Positions 8,466 to 18,018 are shown, numbered from the stretch's first letter. The stretch is 64,000 nucleotides of DNA from Novosphingobium sp. Gsoil 351 (GCF_009707465.1 NZ_CP046120.1:2199501-2263500); one strand, 5' to 3'. Notes: a model not told the origin generated them from the sequence alone. Numbers and translations: made by a program.

Positions 8466-9973
8466 CCGGATGACTTACGCGGTCCCGTCTCGCGGCGCTC
8501 GCCGGAAGCGACGAACGACAAGTTACTACGGTTCGCCGCCTGGACGAAGTCGACGATGGGTATAACTGGTGCGATGACGGTTGATTCGCTCCACGCGTCT
8601 CCCGCGGGCCCTTCGACCCAGTAGCGCTGCGCAACCGATCCAAAGGCTGTCGGCTCGAAATGAATTTCCGAACGGTTGACGGTCTGGAACTGTCCCGTGC
8701 TGCGCAAGACTTTGCCTGGGCCGAAAATCCCACGTATCCGCAGCGTGACCGCTTCAAGATATTCGATTTCGCCAGCTGACTCGCATCCTTCCGCGAAGAT
8801 AGTCAGCTGATGTGCGAAGTTTGCGCCCGACAGCCGGAAGCCACAAGTGCCGGCGCGGGCCTCGCCGCCTGCTACCGCCTGATTGCTAGTGTAAATGATC
8901 GCCGTCACCGCCGCGGCGTTGTGCAGGCGCACGGGCGCGCCGACGGGGTTATAACTGTGGCAGGTCAGAGGGCCATGAATCGTAAGCGCGCTGCACGAGG
9001 GAGGTCCGCCCTGTTCAGCGAACTGCGAAGGGACTTTCCAGAAGTCCGTGTTGGTGAAAGCCAGCGCAGTGTCCGCCTTCCAGTAGCCCGGAGTGACGAC
9101 GCTCGCCAGCTCGGCGCTGTGGTTGAGCCAACCGATCGAGCCTTGCCTGCCATATGCTTGCGGCGAACTCACGATGTCGATGTCAACGTTGTCGAGGACG
9201 TTGAACTGGGCGTACTGGCTGCTCTGCGCGCGCCGGTCCGCGATGCCACAGAGCGATGGATTGCGGCGACCGGAACAGACGGAGAGGCCACGGACAACGG
9301 TGCGTTGCGAGCCGATCCGGTCAATTACGGGGTAAGCCCCGGTCTCGCCCCACAGCACCGTACCGGAATGGGCGCCATAGACCTTGCCGCTGCCGGCACC
9401 CTCGAGCACCGAGCCCGCTGGCTTGAGCGCCATGTTTACGGAGCGCGAGCGAATGAGAATGTTACCAAGCGGCAAACGCACCGTGTGGTGCCGCGATAGC
9501 GCTCGATTGAGCGCCTGCGCGTCATCGGTCCCGTGCCCGGTCGCCGGATCGTAATCGGCCATGAGCCCGAACCACACTGCTTCGACCGCGCCACGCCCTG
9601 AGACCCGATGCCACAGGCCGCAGCCCGCCGGTCCGTCGGCGAACCATGCCTCGAGCGCGAGTTGGTCATCCCAATCGTCCGGAAATGCGCGCTGCGGATC
9701 GATTACTGTGCCGCCGTCGTGCGTCCGCTTCAGCGCAGCAGCGTTCCACACGAAGCGCCCGCCGCCACCATCGCCTGTTTCATGGTAGCCGAGCACGTCG
9801 AGATAAGCGCCGTCGGTCCCCACCAGCCCGCCCAATCCGCTCATGGTCCGGATCGTGCCGCCGGTGTGTGCGGGCATGGACTCGGTCTGAGCCGCGCAAG
9901 CGACGGGGACGGCCAAACCGATCCCGGCGATCAATCCGCGACGCGAGGAGTTGAACTTGTTGTCGCGGGCCAC
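8462..9973 (-). CDS. Secreted right-handed beta-helix protein, possible polysaccharide lyase or depolymerase
   Basis: The protein has 503 residues. The N-terminus (SSRRGLIAGIGLAVPVACA) has a twin arginine followed by a hydrophobic stretch, compatible with Tat export and possibly lipid attachment at the Cys. Residues 40-150 carry a pectate-lyase-superfamily-like entry segment with glycine-rich turns, DYDPATGHGTDDAQALNRAL (the GTDDT-type signature of tailspike and pectin lyase-like proteins). Repeated short beta-strands typical of a beta helix follow. It lies convergent to the initiating sugar transferase at the end of the polysaccharide locus. A role in cutting or trimming the exported polymer is likely by context. 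Catalytic residues are not visible, so it could also be a structural or binding protein. Confidence 0.7.
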   Translation of the reverse strand: MARDNKFNSSRRGLIAGIGLAVPVACAAQTESMPAHTGGTIRTMSGLGGLVGTDGAYLDVLGYHETGDGGGGRFVWNAAALKRTHDGGTVIDPQRAFPDDWDDQLALEAWFADGPAGCGLWHRVSGRGAVEAVWFGLMADYDPATGHGTDDAQALNRALSRHHTVRLPLGNILIRSRSVNMALKPAGSVLEGAGSGKVYGAHSGTVLWGETGAYPVIDRIGSQRTVVRGLSVCSGRRNPSLCGIADRRAQSSQYAQFNVLDNVDIDIVSSPQAYGRQGSIGWLNHSAELASVVTPGYWKADTALAFTNTDFWKVPSQFAEQGGPPSCSALTIHGPLTCHSYNPVGAPVRLHNAAAVTAIIYTSNQAVAGGEARAGTCGFRLSGANFAHQLTIFAEGCESAGEIEYLEAVTLRIRGIFGPGKVLRSTGQFQTVNRSEIHFEPTAFGSVAQRYWVEGPAGDAWSESTVIAPVIPIVDFVQAANRSNLSFVASGERRETGPRKSSG

Positions 9974-10009
9974 CTATCTTCAATCTCCCGGATGCGGACT
10001 CGCTTAAAC

Positions 10010-10876
10010 CTAGGCCAGCGCGATATCCGGCGCATCTTCCTGCTTCATGCCGATCGTGTGGTAGCCCGCATCGACATGGTGTGTCTCACCCGTCACGCCC
10101 GCCGCAAGGTCCGACAACAGATAAAGGGCCGCACCTCCGACATCGTCAATCGTCACATTGCGGCGGAGCGGGGAGTTAAATTCGTTCCATTTGAGGATGT
10201 AGCGGAAGTCGCCGATCCCTGAGGCCGCCAAGGTCTTGATCGGTCCCGCCGAGATCGCATTAACGCGAATTGCGCGGGGCCCGAAGTCATTGGCGAGGTA
10301 CTTGACGCTGGTCTCTAGCGCCGCTTTCGCCACGCCCATTACGTTATAATGGGGGATCACCTTCTCCGCACCGTAGTAGCTAAGCGTTAGGAGCGCGCCG
10401 CCGCCTTTGCCTGTTTCGGGATCGAACGCCGGCATCATTTCCGCAGCACGCCGCGCCACCGCGGTGAAGCTGTAGACGCTGATGTTCATCGTCATCAGGA
10501 AGTCGTCGAGCCCGATGTCAGCATAAGGCCCGCGCAGGGCTTCCTTGTTGGTGAAGCCTATGGCGTGGACTACGAAGTCGATTGTCGGCCAGCGCTCGGC
10601 CAGCTTGGCAAAGGTCGCGTCTAACTCGGCCTCGGTCGAAACGTCGCAGTTCAGCAGGAACGGCTCGCTGTCGCCCGGATTGAGCAGTTGCCCCGCGAGT
10701 GGCCGCACCCGCTTTTCCATGACGTCACCCTGATAGCTGAACGCCAGCTCGGCGCCCGCGGCGTGGAGAGCCTTGGCGATCCCCCAGGCAAGTGACTTGT
10801 CATTTGCAAGGCCCATGATCAGCCCGCGCTTGCCGTTCATCAATTGGGGCATCGATCCCGTCGCCTGCGAGGTCAT
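10010..10876 (-). CDS. fabI: Enoyl-[acyl-carrier-protein] reductase (NADH), FabI
   Basis: This is a 288-residue SDR-type enzyme of fatty acid elongation that reduces enoyl-ACP. It contains the FabI-specific nucleotide motif GLANDKSLAWGIA at residues 22-34 and the catalytic Tyr-x6-Lys as YNVMGVAK, preceded by the second tyrosine in LSYYGAEK. Length and start fit the family. Its start overlaps the stop of the upstream brkB-like gene (ATGA at 10873-10876), giving translational coupling on the minus strand with dnaJ-like and brkB-like genes. It is a core gene in sphingomonads and the main target of triclosan-type inhibitors. Confidence 0.96.
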   Translation of the reverse strand: MTSQATGSMPQLMNGKRGLIMGLANDKSLAWGIAKALHAAGAELAFSYQGDVMEKRVRPLAGQLLNPGDSEPFLLNCDVSTEAELDATFAKLAERWPTIDFVVHAIGFTNKEALRGPYADIGLDDFLMTMNISVYSFTAVARRAAEMMPAFDPETGKGGGALLTLSYYGAEKVIPHYNVMGVAKAALETSVKYLANDFGPRAIRVNAISAGPIKTLAASGIGDFRYILKWNEFNSPLRRNVTIDDVGGAALYLLSDLAAGVTGETHHVDAGYHTIGMKQEDAPDIALA

Positions 10877-11916
10877 GCGGTCGCTTCTCCGTCGTCTTTG
10901 AAGGGTTCGCGCTGCACGCGCGCCCGATTATCCGCCTGGCCGATCATGTCGCGCTCTTCCGGAGTCTCGGTCAGAGCGGCGTTCAGTTCGGCGCCGACGA
11001 CCATCCCTAAGCCGACCAGCCAGAAAAAGAAAAGCACGATCATGACCCCGGCCAAGCTGCCGTAGGTCGCATCGTAGCTGAAGAAGCGACGCAGCACCGC
11101 GGGCAGCGCGATCGTTACCGCCACCCACCAGGCCGTCACCAGCAGCGCGCCGGGCCACTTGGGGTATCGCCGCTTGCGGTAGGCGCCCGGGGTCAGCGAA
11201 AGGAACAGCAGGTAGATCGAAAGGTACAGCCCCAGCGCGGGGATGAACCGGGTCAGCGCGAGCTGGTCGATCAGATCGACCAATTGCGGGAACCACGCGT
11301 CGATCACCTCTTGCACTGCGCCGATCAGCACCTGCACCGCCAGGCTGACCAGAAGCAGCAGCACCGCGGCGATGATTACCCCGCTCGAGGCCAGGCGATA
11401 GCGCCAGAACGCGTGTTCCCAGTGGGTGCCATAGGCGCGCCGCAGAATGTCGCGGATCGTCTCTACCAGGCTGCCGACGGTCCACAGGCCGACGATCCCG
11501 CCGATCCACAGCAGCCAGCCCGAGCGCGCATCGACCACCCCGCGCGCGACCGGTTCGATCGCGTTGGCGACCACCGGCGGCACCGCGAGCAAGAACGCGT
11601 TGATCGAGGCCGCGCGCTGGCTTTCCTCGCCGACGATGGAGAAAATCGCTGCGACCAGGATGAAGAACGGAAATAGGGAGAGGATCGCCATGTAGGCGAG
11701 GTTGCCGGCGTGAATGAAGCCGTCGTTGTAGGCGCCCGTGGCGACGCGTTTGACGATTTCGAGGAAGCGGCTGCCCGGGCCGAAGTGCTGCCTGGCGCGT
11801 TCCTCCAGACCCGCGCGCGTGCGCAGCGCCTGCTTGCGGCGGGCTTCGGGGGAAAGGTCGGGCAGTTCGACGAGCGGCTTGGCGTCGGGGGGAAGGGTCG
11901 GTTCGGGAGACGCCAC
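10873..11916 (-). CDS. YihY/BrkB family inner membrane protein
   Basis: The 347-residue protein has about six to seven membrane segments between residues 60 and 310 and the family patterns NLAYMAILSLFPFF (residues 67-80) and TWGTVGSLVETIR-like stretches. The family was once called ribonuclease BN, which is wrong. Its real role is still unclear and is thought to involve membrane transport or envelope integrity. The N- and C-termini are polar and charged. It is 6 bp downstream of the dnaJ-like stop and overlaps fabI, so the three genes form a minus-strand operon. Confidence 0.92.
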   Translation of the reverse strand: MASPEPTLPPDAKPLVELPDLSPEARRKQALRTRAGLEERARQHFGPGSRFLEIVKRVATGAYNDGFIHAGNLAYMAILSLFPFFILVAAIFSIVGEESQRAASINAFLLAVPPVVANAIEPVARGVVDARSGWLLWIGGIVGLWTVGSLVETIRDILRRAYGTHWEHAFWRYRLASSGVIIAAVLLLLVSLAVQVLIGAVQEVIDAWFPQLVDLIDQLALTRFIPALGLYLSIYLLFLSLTPGAYRKRRYPKWPGALLVTAWWVAVTIALPAVLRRFFSYDATYGSLAGVMIVLFFFWLVGLGMVVGAELNAALTETPEERDMIGQADNRARVQREPFKDDGEATA

Positions 11917-11922
11917 GAAAGC

Positions 11923-12885
11923 CTAAACGCCCAGCTTGGCGCGCAAGTTCCGCTCGTCGCGCCAGCCTTCGAGGCGCTTGGCGAGGTCGCTGTCGTCGGC
12001 CGGCACTTCGACCTGCAAAGTCACCAGCTGGTCGCCGCGCACGCCGTTCTTGGCTGTGAAGCCCTTTTCCTTGAGCCGCAGCGTCCGGCCGCTGCCGCTG
12101 CCCGGGGCGACCGTCAGCATTACCGGGCCCTCGACGGTCGGCACGCGGACCTTGCCGCCTCTGACTGCCTCGTCGAGCGTGATCGGCAAGTCGAGGCGGA
12201 TATGGTCGCCATCGCGGCGGTAGAACGGATGGCCGCCGATTTCGATCGTCACGATCGCATCGCCGGCACCGCCCGGCCCCGGTTCGCCGCGCCCGGCGAG
12301 GCGCATCTGGGTGCCGGTTTCGACGCCCGCCGGCAGCTTGAGATCGATCGTTTTGCCATCGCTCAACGTGATCCGCTGCGGCGCGCGGGTGGCGGCGTCG
12401 ATGAAGCCAACTTTGAGCCGGTACTGGACGTTGGCGCCCTTGGGCACGGGGCCGCGCCGGGCGCCCCCGCCCCTTCCGGCGCCCATGCCGCCCGGTCCGC
12501 CACCGCCGAACAAGCCCTCGAAGATGTTGCCGAGATCGATCCCCTCTGCCCCACCGCCGCCGAAGCCTTCGAAGTCCTGGGCGCGAAAGCCGCCTTGGCC
12601 GCCGCGAAAGCCGCCGCCGGGTCCGCCGCCGCCGCCGCCGAAGCCGAACGGCATCGCCGGGTTGCCGTCAAAGTCAATCTCGCCGCGATCGAACCGGGCG
12701 CGCTTGTCCTTGTCGGAGAGCAAGTCGTAGGCCTGGGTGACCTCGGAGAATTTTTCCGCCGCCTTGGGCTTGCCGGTGTTGCGATCGGGATGGAGCTCCT
12801 TGGCGAGCTTGCGGTAGGCGGACTTGATTTCCTTTTCGGTCGCTCCGCGAGCGACGCCCAGGATCGAATAGGGATCGGCAGCCAT
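11923..12885 (-). CDS. DnaJ-like (CbpA-type) co-chaperone
   Basis: The 320-residue protein starts with a J domain (residues 3-70) that has the HPD tripeptide in KELHPDRNTG. A glycine/phenylalanine-rich linker at about residues 75-135 follows, then a C-terminal substrate-binding domain. The zinc-finger CxxCxGxG repeats of true DnaJ are absent, so it is a type II/CbpA-like J protein acting with DnaK. The linker is unusually rich in GGGGG and GGAG runs, which produces long open frames on the other strand. It is the first gene of a minus-strand operon with brkB and fabI. In sphingomonads this gene is, to my recollection, often divergent from pdxH, which here is 39.7 kb away. Confidence 0.9.
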   Translation of the reverse strand: MAADPYSILGVARGATEKEIKSAYRKLAKELHPDRNTGKPKAAEKFSEVTQAYDLLSDKDKRARFDRGEIDFDGNPAMPFGFGGGGGGPGGGFRGGQGGFRAQDFEGFGGGGAEGIDLGNIFEGLFGGGGPGGMGAGRGGGARRGPVPKGANVQYRLKVGFIDAATRAPQRITLSDGKTIDLKLPAGVETGTQMRLAGRGEPGPGGAGDAIVTIEIGGHPFYRRDGDHIRLDLPITLDEAVRGGKVRVPTVEGPVMLTVAPGSGSGRTLRLKEKGFTAKNGVRGDQLVTLQVEVPADDSDLAKRLEGWRDERNLRAKLGV

Positions 12886-12982
12886 GCGGAGTAGCTAGGG
12901 TCAACGCGCCTGTACGGCAACCCACGCGCTTTGATTGTCGCCTTTGGGCCTGTCAGCGGGTGACATGATCGCCTCGCATTGC

Positions 12983-13369
12983 TCAGGGCGCGAAGTGCAT
13001 TTGGCGCGGGCGATGAGGCCTGGCAGTCCCAGCATCCTCAAGCACCCGCCGATGCGGCGAACGCCGCGCAAACACCTCCGCCAGCGCAACCAGATCGAGC
13101 CCGTAGCGGATTTCGAACGCAGGCTCGCCGATCTGGTGCTGCTCGGCGTGGTGGGCGCGACACAGGCTGATGGTCCAGCGATCGGAGGGTTTGAGCGCAA
13201 TCCCGCCGTCGGTTCCTGTGCGGACATGGGCGCACTCGATGGGCCCGGCAAGGCAGCCGGGTACCGAGCAGCGATGCTTGCGCACCCAGGCGCGGTGCGC
13301 GGGACAGGACCGCACGGGGTTGGGGCGGCGCTCGCGGACGAGCCGGGGCGGGAGGGACACGCTAGCCAT
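12983..13369 (-). CDS. DUF968-type HNH-like phage protein
   Basis: The 128-residue basic protein has a metal-binding pattern CSVPGC (residues 33-38), ECAHV (45-49) and LCRAHHAEQH, the C-x4-C/H arrangement of the DUF968/HNH superfamily. These are frequent in phage replication and recombination modules (Ref- and NinG-like nucleases). It is the last gene of a four-gene overlapping operon. Its ATG at 13369 overlaps the ERF stop by 8 bases. The neighbours (ERF, YqaJ, DUF3489) support a phage recombination role. The catalytic activity is not tested, and the C-terminus beyond residue 95 is arginine-rich without motif. Confidence 0.8.
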   Translation of the reverse strand: MASVSLPPRLVRERRPNPVRSCPAHRAWVRKHRCSVPGCLAGPIECAHVRTGTDGGIALKPSDRWTISLCRAHHAEQHQIGEPAFEIRYGLDLVALAEVFARRSPHRRVLEDAGTARPHRPRQMHFAP

Positions 13370-14222
13370 TTGCGGCCAGCCCTTCCGCGACCGCGATGGT
13401 GCTCGCCCGCTTCGCCCGCGCCGGCTTGGACTGAGAGCCGGTGCGCTTCACGCCCGCTCCGGCTGATGCGCGGGCGGCGAGGACTGTACCATCCACCGGC
13501 TCAGACGAACCTGCAGCTTCGGCGGTGACGATTGCCGCGACCGCCTGCGCCAGCACCTTGCGCCGCGAAGCAATGGCCCACCCGACCCGCGCGTAAGCGG
13601 TGGGCTGCTCGCGCGCCAGCGCGGAGAGCTGGGCGCGGTTGCTGGCGAGCAGCCGCTCGATCGCCTCGGGGGTGACGCAGCTTTCGACCACCGCGGCGAT
13701 GTCCTCGGCCCACTGCAGCCAGCCTTCGACGGGCGCGGGGAGGGCTGCCACCCTGCCGCGGCCGGACGAGCTGCGGCCCGACGGGCCGGGGCAGGGTGAG
13801 TTGCGGTCCGGGTCCTCGCGTCCGCTGGCGGGGATGCAGAACGCATGGAGCACCGCGTGCTTGTAGGCCGAGGTCATCGCCTTGGCGCTGGCCTTGTCGC
13901 CATGGTCGAGCGCCTCGCCGACCGCCTCGATGGTGTGCGACGAGCCATCCTCGACGCTGACCAGGTCGAACGCGACGCGCAGGACCACGTGGATCAGCGC
14001 TTCCCCGGCGGGATCGGTCCGCTCGCCCTGGGTGCGCTCGAGCACCCGGGGCAGGATACACAGCCTGTGCTCGGCCAGCAGCGGCGCGAGCCGCTCGACC
14101 ACCTCGTCGATGGCGCGATAGGCATAGCCCTCGTCGCGGTTGATCCGCTCCCTGGGCAGGCCGTGATGGGCGAAGGCGGCGGTGATGGCGCTGATCGCAC
14201 CGTAGACCCGGGGCAGGCTCAT
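13362..14222 (-). CDS. erf: ERF family single-strand annealing recombinase
   Basis: This is a 286-residue protein from the ATG at 14222, which overlaps the preceding stop as ATGA. The first 150 residues match the ERF superfamily of phage annealing proteins. The visible pattern is YGAISAITAAFAHHGLP, YAYRAIDEVVERLAPLLAEHRL, the beta-strand segment HVVLRVAFDLVS and the conserved AMTSAYKHAVLHAFCIP. ERF proteins promote annealing of complementary strands and phage genome circularisation, usually with a nuclease such as YqaJ. The C-terminal 130 residues are low in conservation and alanine/arginine-rich. In the reading frame without the frameshift of the upstream gene, the ERF frame is continuous with the N-terminal part of YqaJ. 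Confidence 0.88.
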   Translation of the reverse strand: MSLPRVYGAISAITAAFAHHGLPRERINRDEGYAYRAIDEVVERLAPLLAEHRLCILPRVLERTQGERTDPAGEALIHVVLRVAFDLVSVEDGSSHTIEAVGEALDHGDKASAKAMTSAYKHAVLHAFCIPASGREDPDRNSPCPGPSGRSSSGRGRVAALPAPVEGWLQWAEDIAAVVESCVTPEAIERLLASNRAQLSALAREQPTAYARVGWAIASRRKVLAQAVAAIVTAEAAGSSEPVDGTVLAARASAGAGVKRTGSQSKPARAKRASTIAVAEGLAANG

Positions 14223-15239
14223 GAGCGTTGCCCGCGGATCGGAGCGGCCTCCCTGATGGTGATCGCGCCGGCCTTGCTGCGTTTGGCCTCGATGCCGTGG
14301 CCGTAGGCGCGCGCGACATCGGCCTCGACCAGTTCCTTCAGCGACGAGGTCGCGGTGGCATGCGTCCTGGCCGCCTCGCGGTGCTCGAGCCAGTCGGCCG
14401 CGAACGTGGCCCAGGCGTTGTGCCCGGTCATGCACACCTCGCGCACCCCCACCGGTTTGGGAGCATGGCTGATGATGCTGATCACCGGAGGCTCGCCGCT
14501 TCGGACACAATGCCAGAACCGCATCTCGGCCTCGAGCAGGTCTTCCTGGTACATCCAGTCCGAGGCCACTTCGTAGACCTCCCACTTGGAGTTGCCGTAA
14601 AGCACCGAGAGCAGCGCGGTGTCGCAGCCCACCACCGCCATGGTGTGCTGGAGCTGGGGCATGTAGCGCTGCAGCACTTCGTCGGGACTGCCGAACGGGC
14701 TGGTGTGCTTGGCTTCCCAGATCGCTCCTCGCTCCATCACGTAACCATCGAGCGTGGCGCTTGCGCCAAGGTCGGACCGGGCAGCGCACCCGTTCGCCGA
14801 CGCGGGTGACCGCATGCCCGACCAGCTTCTCGTACCACTGGCGGTTGAACGCCTCGGTCCAACTGCCGAGCATCACCGGCAGCTTGTCCGAGAGGTCTTC
14901 GGGCGCCTCCTCGCCGCGCTTCTCGCGCCAGAGGCGCAAGATCCGCTCCGCCGACCCCGACAGGATGGTGTTGGCGTCCGAACCGCCGATACTGCCTACT
15001 CGCTCGGCGAGGGCCGCCGCGCTGAGGCCAAGCGAACCTAGCTCGGGCCAGGGGACCGATCCCCGCAATGGCTCGCGCTCGGGTTGCGCGGCCGATCGAG
15101 GCCGACCTTGCGGAGTGGGCAGCACCTGCGCTGCTTGATCCTGTTTTGCCATGCGAGTTGATCCGCGTTTGCCCGCGCGCGGGTTGCCGGCATGGACCTG
15201 GGGCGAGGGCGCGGCGCGAGATGGCTGGGGGTTGGTCAT
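14219..15239 (-). pseudogene. YqaJ-type viral recombinase nuclease, interrupted by a +1 frameshift
   Basis: Two pieces in different frames together make one YqaJ family protein of about 339 residues. The N-terminal piece (15239 down to about 14760) has RVGSIGGSDANTIL, LRLWREKRGEEAPEDLS and MLGSWTEAFNRQWYE, the first half of the nuclease core. The C-terminal piece (to 14219) has TLDGYVMERGAIWEAKHTS and QHTMAVVGCDTALLSVLYG, with the catalytic E-x-K in WEAKH. Removing one base at about 14759 gives a normal join, PWRK-ATLDGYV. The start ATG at 15239 overlaps the DUF3489 stop. Either the gene is broken or the base is a sequencing error. YqaJ exonucleases work with annealing proteins such as the adjacent ERF. 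Confidence 0.8.
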
Positions 15240-15604
15240 CACAACACGCTCCCCGTGCCAATCGTGGTGCCAGTGGTGGTCTCACTGACCGCTAAGACCG
15301 CCGGGGTGATCGCGTAGCGCGAGATGCCATCGCGCATTGTCCGCACGATCGCGTGGCGTTTGTGCCGCAGTGTGGTGAGCGCGGCGCGGACGCTGTGCGA
15401 CTGCCATCCCGTCGCCGCCATCAGCTCATCGATGCTGACGCCGCCGGGCTGACCAAGCAGCTCCATGACCACGGTGTTCTTGCTCCGCGGCGGCAGCGCC
15501 TTGGCATTCTTCGGCGCTGTGCCCTTTCTTGCCTGCGCTTCGGATAGCGGTTTCCGCCCGCGCGTGGCGACGCGGCTCGGGGCGTTGGTGGTCTTGCGGA
15601 TCAT
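15239..15604 (-). CDS. DUF3489 domain protein, first gene of the phage recombination operon
   Basis: The 121-residue protein has a basic N-terminal half (PSRVATRGRKPLSEAQ) and a C-terminal winged-helix-like domain, NTVVMELLGQPGGVSIDELMAATGWQSHSVRAALTTL. This is the DUF3489 signature and looks like a small DNA-binding domain. I choose ATG 15604, where the protein begins MIRKTTN. The longer open frame to 15787 has a Trp/Cys-rich N-terminus that does not fit. Its stop overlaps the YqaJ start. It probably regulates or assists the downstream recombination genes. DUF3489 genes are common in sphingomonad and rhizobial mobile DNA. Confidence 0.82.
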   Translation of the reverse strand: MIRKTTNAPSRVATRGRKPLSEAQARKGTAPKNAKALPPRSKNTVVMELLGQPGGVSIDELMAATGWQSHSVRAALTTLRHKRHAIVRTMRDGISRYAITPAVLAVSETTTGTTIGTGSVL

Positions 15605-15948
15605 GGGGTGTCTTTCGGTGTTCGAAGCCGCACCAGTGCTGCTTCCACCGACCACACCCCCGCCGGTCAGCCGGTCGGGGGTAACGCGCCGCTCAAGCGG
15701 CTGCATTCGCACGAGCAACCAATGCTCGCTTCGCCAGCACAGTCCACTCGAATGTCGAACTCCCCAGCACAAATCCGCGTCCGGCAAAAAGCTGGGTCAC
15801 CGAGACCAGGGTCCTGCGTCAAAGAACGTGTCCGAGTAGCAGCGGAAATCCGTCGCGCCGCAAGCTTTGAACTTTTTGTCGAGCCAAAACCGGCATTTGC
15901 GCGTTGTGCCTGGAGACCTGGGTGTTCCGGGCGCAGAGGAACGATCAC
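15605..15948. other. Intergenic region between phage operon and catalase (344 bp)
   Basis: The two flanking genes diverge, so the stretch must hold two promoters. I see no open frame with coding character. An imperfect GC-rich inverted repeat lies at about 15655-15680 (CCCCGCCGGTC ... CCGGTCGGGG). The catalase ribosome binding site AGAGGAA is at 15932-15938. I could not identify an OxyR, RpoH or EcfG site with confidence. Confidence 0.5.
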
Positions 15949-18018
15949 ATGGTCAAACAGACGGAGCAGTCCCGCGGTAGCGGCGGCGAAACACATCAGC
16001 GCGGATCCGACGAGCTTCTCACGACCAACCATGGCGTTGGAGTCAGCGACAATCAAAATAGCCTGAAGAGCGGTTCGCGCGGTCCGACGCTGCTCGAAGA
16101 CTTCGTCCTGCGCGAGAAAATCTTCCATTTCGACCATGAGCGCATCCCCGAGAGGATCGTTCATGCCCGCGGCACGGGTGCGCATGGCGTGTTCGAGGCG
16201 ACGGCGGATATTTCCGGGCTTTCGAAGGCAGCGGTGTTCACCAAGGGTGAGAAGACAGAGGTCTTCGTTCGCTTCTCGACGGTGGCGGGCGGAGCGGGAT
16301 CGGTCGACACGCCGCGGGACGTTCGCGGTTTCGCGGTCAAGTTCTACACGCGCGAGGGCAACTGGGATCTGGTCGGCAACAACATCCCGGTTTTCTTCAT
16401 CCAGGATGCGATCAAATTTCCCGACCTCGTCCATGCGGTAAAGATGGAGGCGGACCGCGGCTATCCGCAGGCCGGCAGCGCGCACGACACCTTCTGGGAT
16501 TGGGCCTCGCTGATGCCCGAAACCACACATATGCTGATGTGGGCGATGTCCGACCGAACACTACCGCGTTCGTTACGGATGATGGAAGGTTTCGGGGTTC
16601 ATACTTTCCAGCTTGTCAACGCCGCCGGGAAAGTCAGTTTCGTCAAATTCCACTGGCGACCCCGGCTGGGCATTCAGTCGACCGTCTGGGACGAGGCGCT
16701 GAAGCTTCAGGCGGCTGACAACGACTACCACCGGCGCGATCTGTTCGAAGCGATCGATACCGGTGCGTTTCCGCAGTGGGATCTCGCGATCCAGGTGTTC
16801 GATCAGGCGTTCGCCGATGCGCAGCCTTACGACGTTCTCGACGCGACGAAGCTGATCCCCGAAGAGGACGTCCCGCTCCGCGTGATCGGGACCCTGACGC
16901 TAAACCGCAACGTCGACAATTTCTTTGCTGAAACCGAGCAGGTTGCGTTCCTGCCGAGCAACATCGTGCCCGGCATCGACTTCTCGAACGACCCGCTGCT
17001 CCAGGGGCGGCTGTTCAGTTATCTCGACACGCAGAACTCGCGCCTTGGGACCACCAACTTTCACCAGATTCCAGTCAACGCGCCGCGCTGCCCGTTCGGC
17101 AATTTCCAGCGTGACGGCAAGATGCAGACGATGGTGCCCAAGGGCCGTGCCAATTACGAGCCCAACAGCCTGGCAGCGCACGGCGAGGAAGGCGGACCTC
17201 GGGAGAATCCCGAGCGGGGCTTCGTCACGGCAAGCGCCACAAGGGGCGATGACGAAACGGGCGACAAGCTTCGCGTCCGGGCCGAGACCTTTGCCGACCA
17301 CTACACCCAGGCGAGGTTGTTCTACCGCTCGCAGGACGCTCACGAACAGGCGCACATCGCCTCCTCCTTCGTCTTCGAGCTCTCGAAGGTAGGTCTGCTG
17401 GACCAGGTGCCGCCGCGAATGGTCGCCAATCTGCGAAACGTCGATGAGGATCTGGCCAAACGCGTCGCAGCTGGCCTCGGCATCCCCCTGCCGCCCAAGG
17501 CGAAAGCAGCGAAGCCGACACTCGATATGCCGCCCTCCGATGCGCTGTCGATTCACAAGAAGATGAAGGCAACGCTTGAGGGGCGCGCGGTCGGAATCCT
17601 GATCGCCGACGGTACCGACGCGGCTGATCTCAAGTCCATGGTCGAAGCGGTGACCAAGGCCAAGGGCAAGCCGGTGCTTGTCGCGCCCAAGATCGGGGGC
17701 GTGAAACTATCCGATGGCAAGTTGCAAAAGGCGGACGGTCAGCTGGCGGGTTCACCCAGCCAGCTATTCGATGCAGTCGCGATCATTCTCTCGGACGAGG
17801 CCTGCGCGATGCTCCTCGCAGACGGCGCGGCTGTCGAGTTCGTGATGAACGCGTATGGGCATCTCAAAGCGATTGGCGCCAGCGCGGCAGCGCAGCCGCT
17901 GCTCGACAAGGCGGGTGTCAAACCGGATGAGGGTGTGACGACCTTAGGTGCTGCGTTCGTCAAAGCCGCTGCTCGGCGCTTCTACGACCGCGAGCCTCAC
18001 ATTCGCACCTTGGCGTGA
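15949..18018 (+). CDS. katE: Large-subunit monofunctional catalase (clade 2, HPII-like)
   Basis: The 689-residue protein starts at the ATG at 15949 with an AGAGGAA site 10 bases upstream. It has the clade-2 layout. First comes a polar N-terminal extension. Next is the catalase core, with the active-site His in [12 protein letters not shown] (about residue 73), the active-site Asn region in [19 protein letters not shown], and the haem-tyrosine segment [14 protein letters not shown]. Last is a C-terminal flavodoxin/GATase-like domain at about residues 530-689. It removes hydrogen peroxide in the cytoplasm and is usually linked to general stress or stationary phase. It is the first host-type gene after the phage operon and is followed by exonuclease III, making an oxidative-stress pair. 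Confidence 0.94.
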   Translation: MVKQTEQSRGSGGETHQRGSDELLTTNHGVGVSDNQNSLKSGSRGPTLLEDFVLREKIFHFDHERIPERIVHARGTGAHGVFEATADISGLSKAAVFTKGEKTEVFVRFSTVAGGAGSVDTPRDVRGFAVKFYTREGNWDLVGNNIPVFFIQDAIKFPDLVHAVKMEADRGYPQAGSAHDTFWDWASLMPETTHMLMWAMSDRTLPRSLRMMEGFGVHTFQLVNAAGKVSFVKFHWRPRLGIQSTVWDEALKLQAADNDYHRRDLFEAIDTGAFPQWDLAIQVFDQAFADAQPYDVLDATKLIPEEDVPLRVIGTLTLNRNVDNFFAETEQVAFLPSNIVPGIDFSNDPLLQGRLFSYLDTQNSRLGTTNFHQIPVNAPRCPFGNFQRDGKMQTMVPKGRANYEPNSLAAHGEEGGPRENPERGFVTASATRGDDETGDKLRVRAETFADHYTQARLFYRSQDAHEQAHIASSFVFELSKVGLLDQVPPRMVANLRNVDEDLAKRVAAGLGIPLPPKAKAAKPTLDMPPSDALSIHKKMKATLEGRAVGILIADGTDAADLKSMVEAVTKAKGKPVLVAPKIGGVKLSDGKLQKADGQLAGSPSQLFDAVAIILSDEACAMLLADGAAVEFVMNAYGHLKAIGASAAAQPLLDKAGVKPDEGVTTLGAAFVKAAARRFYDREPHIRTLA

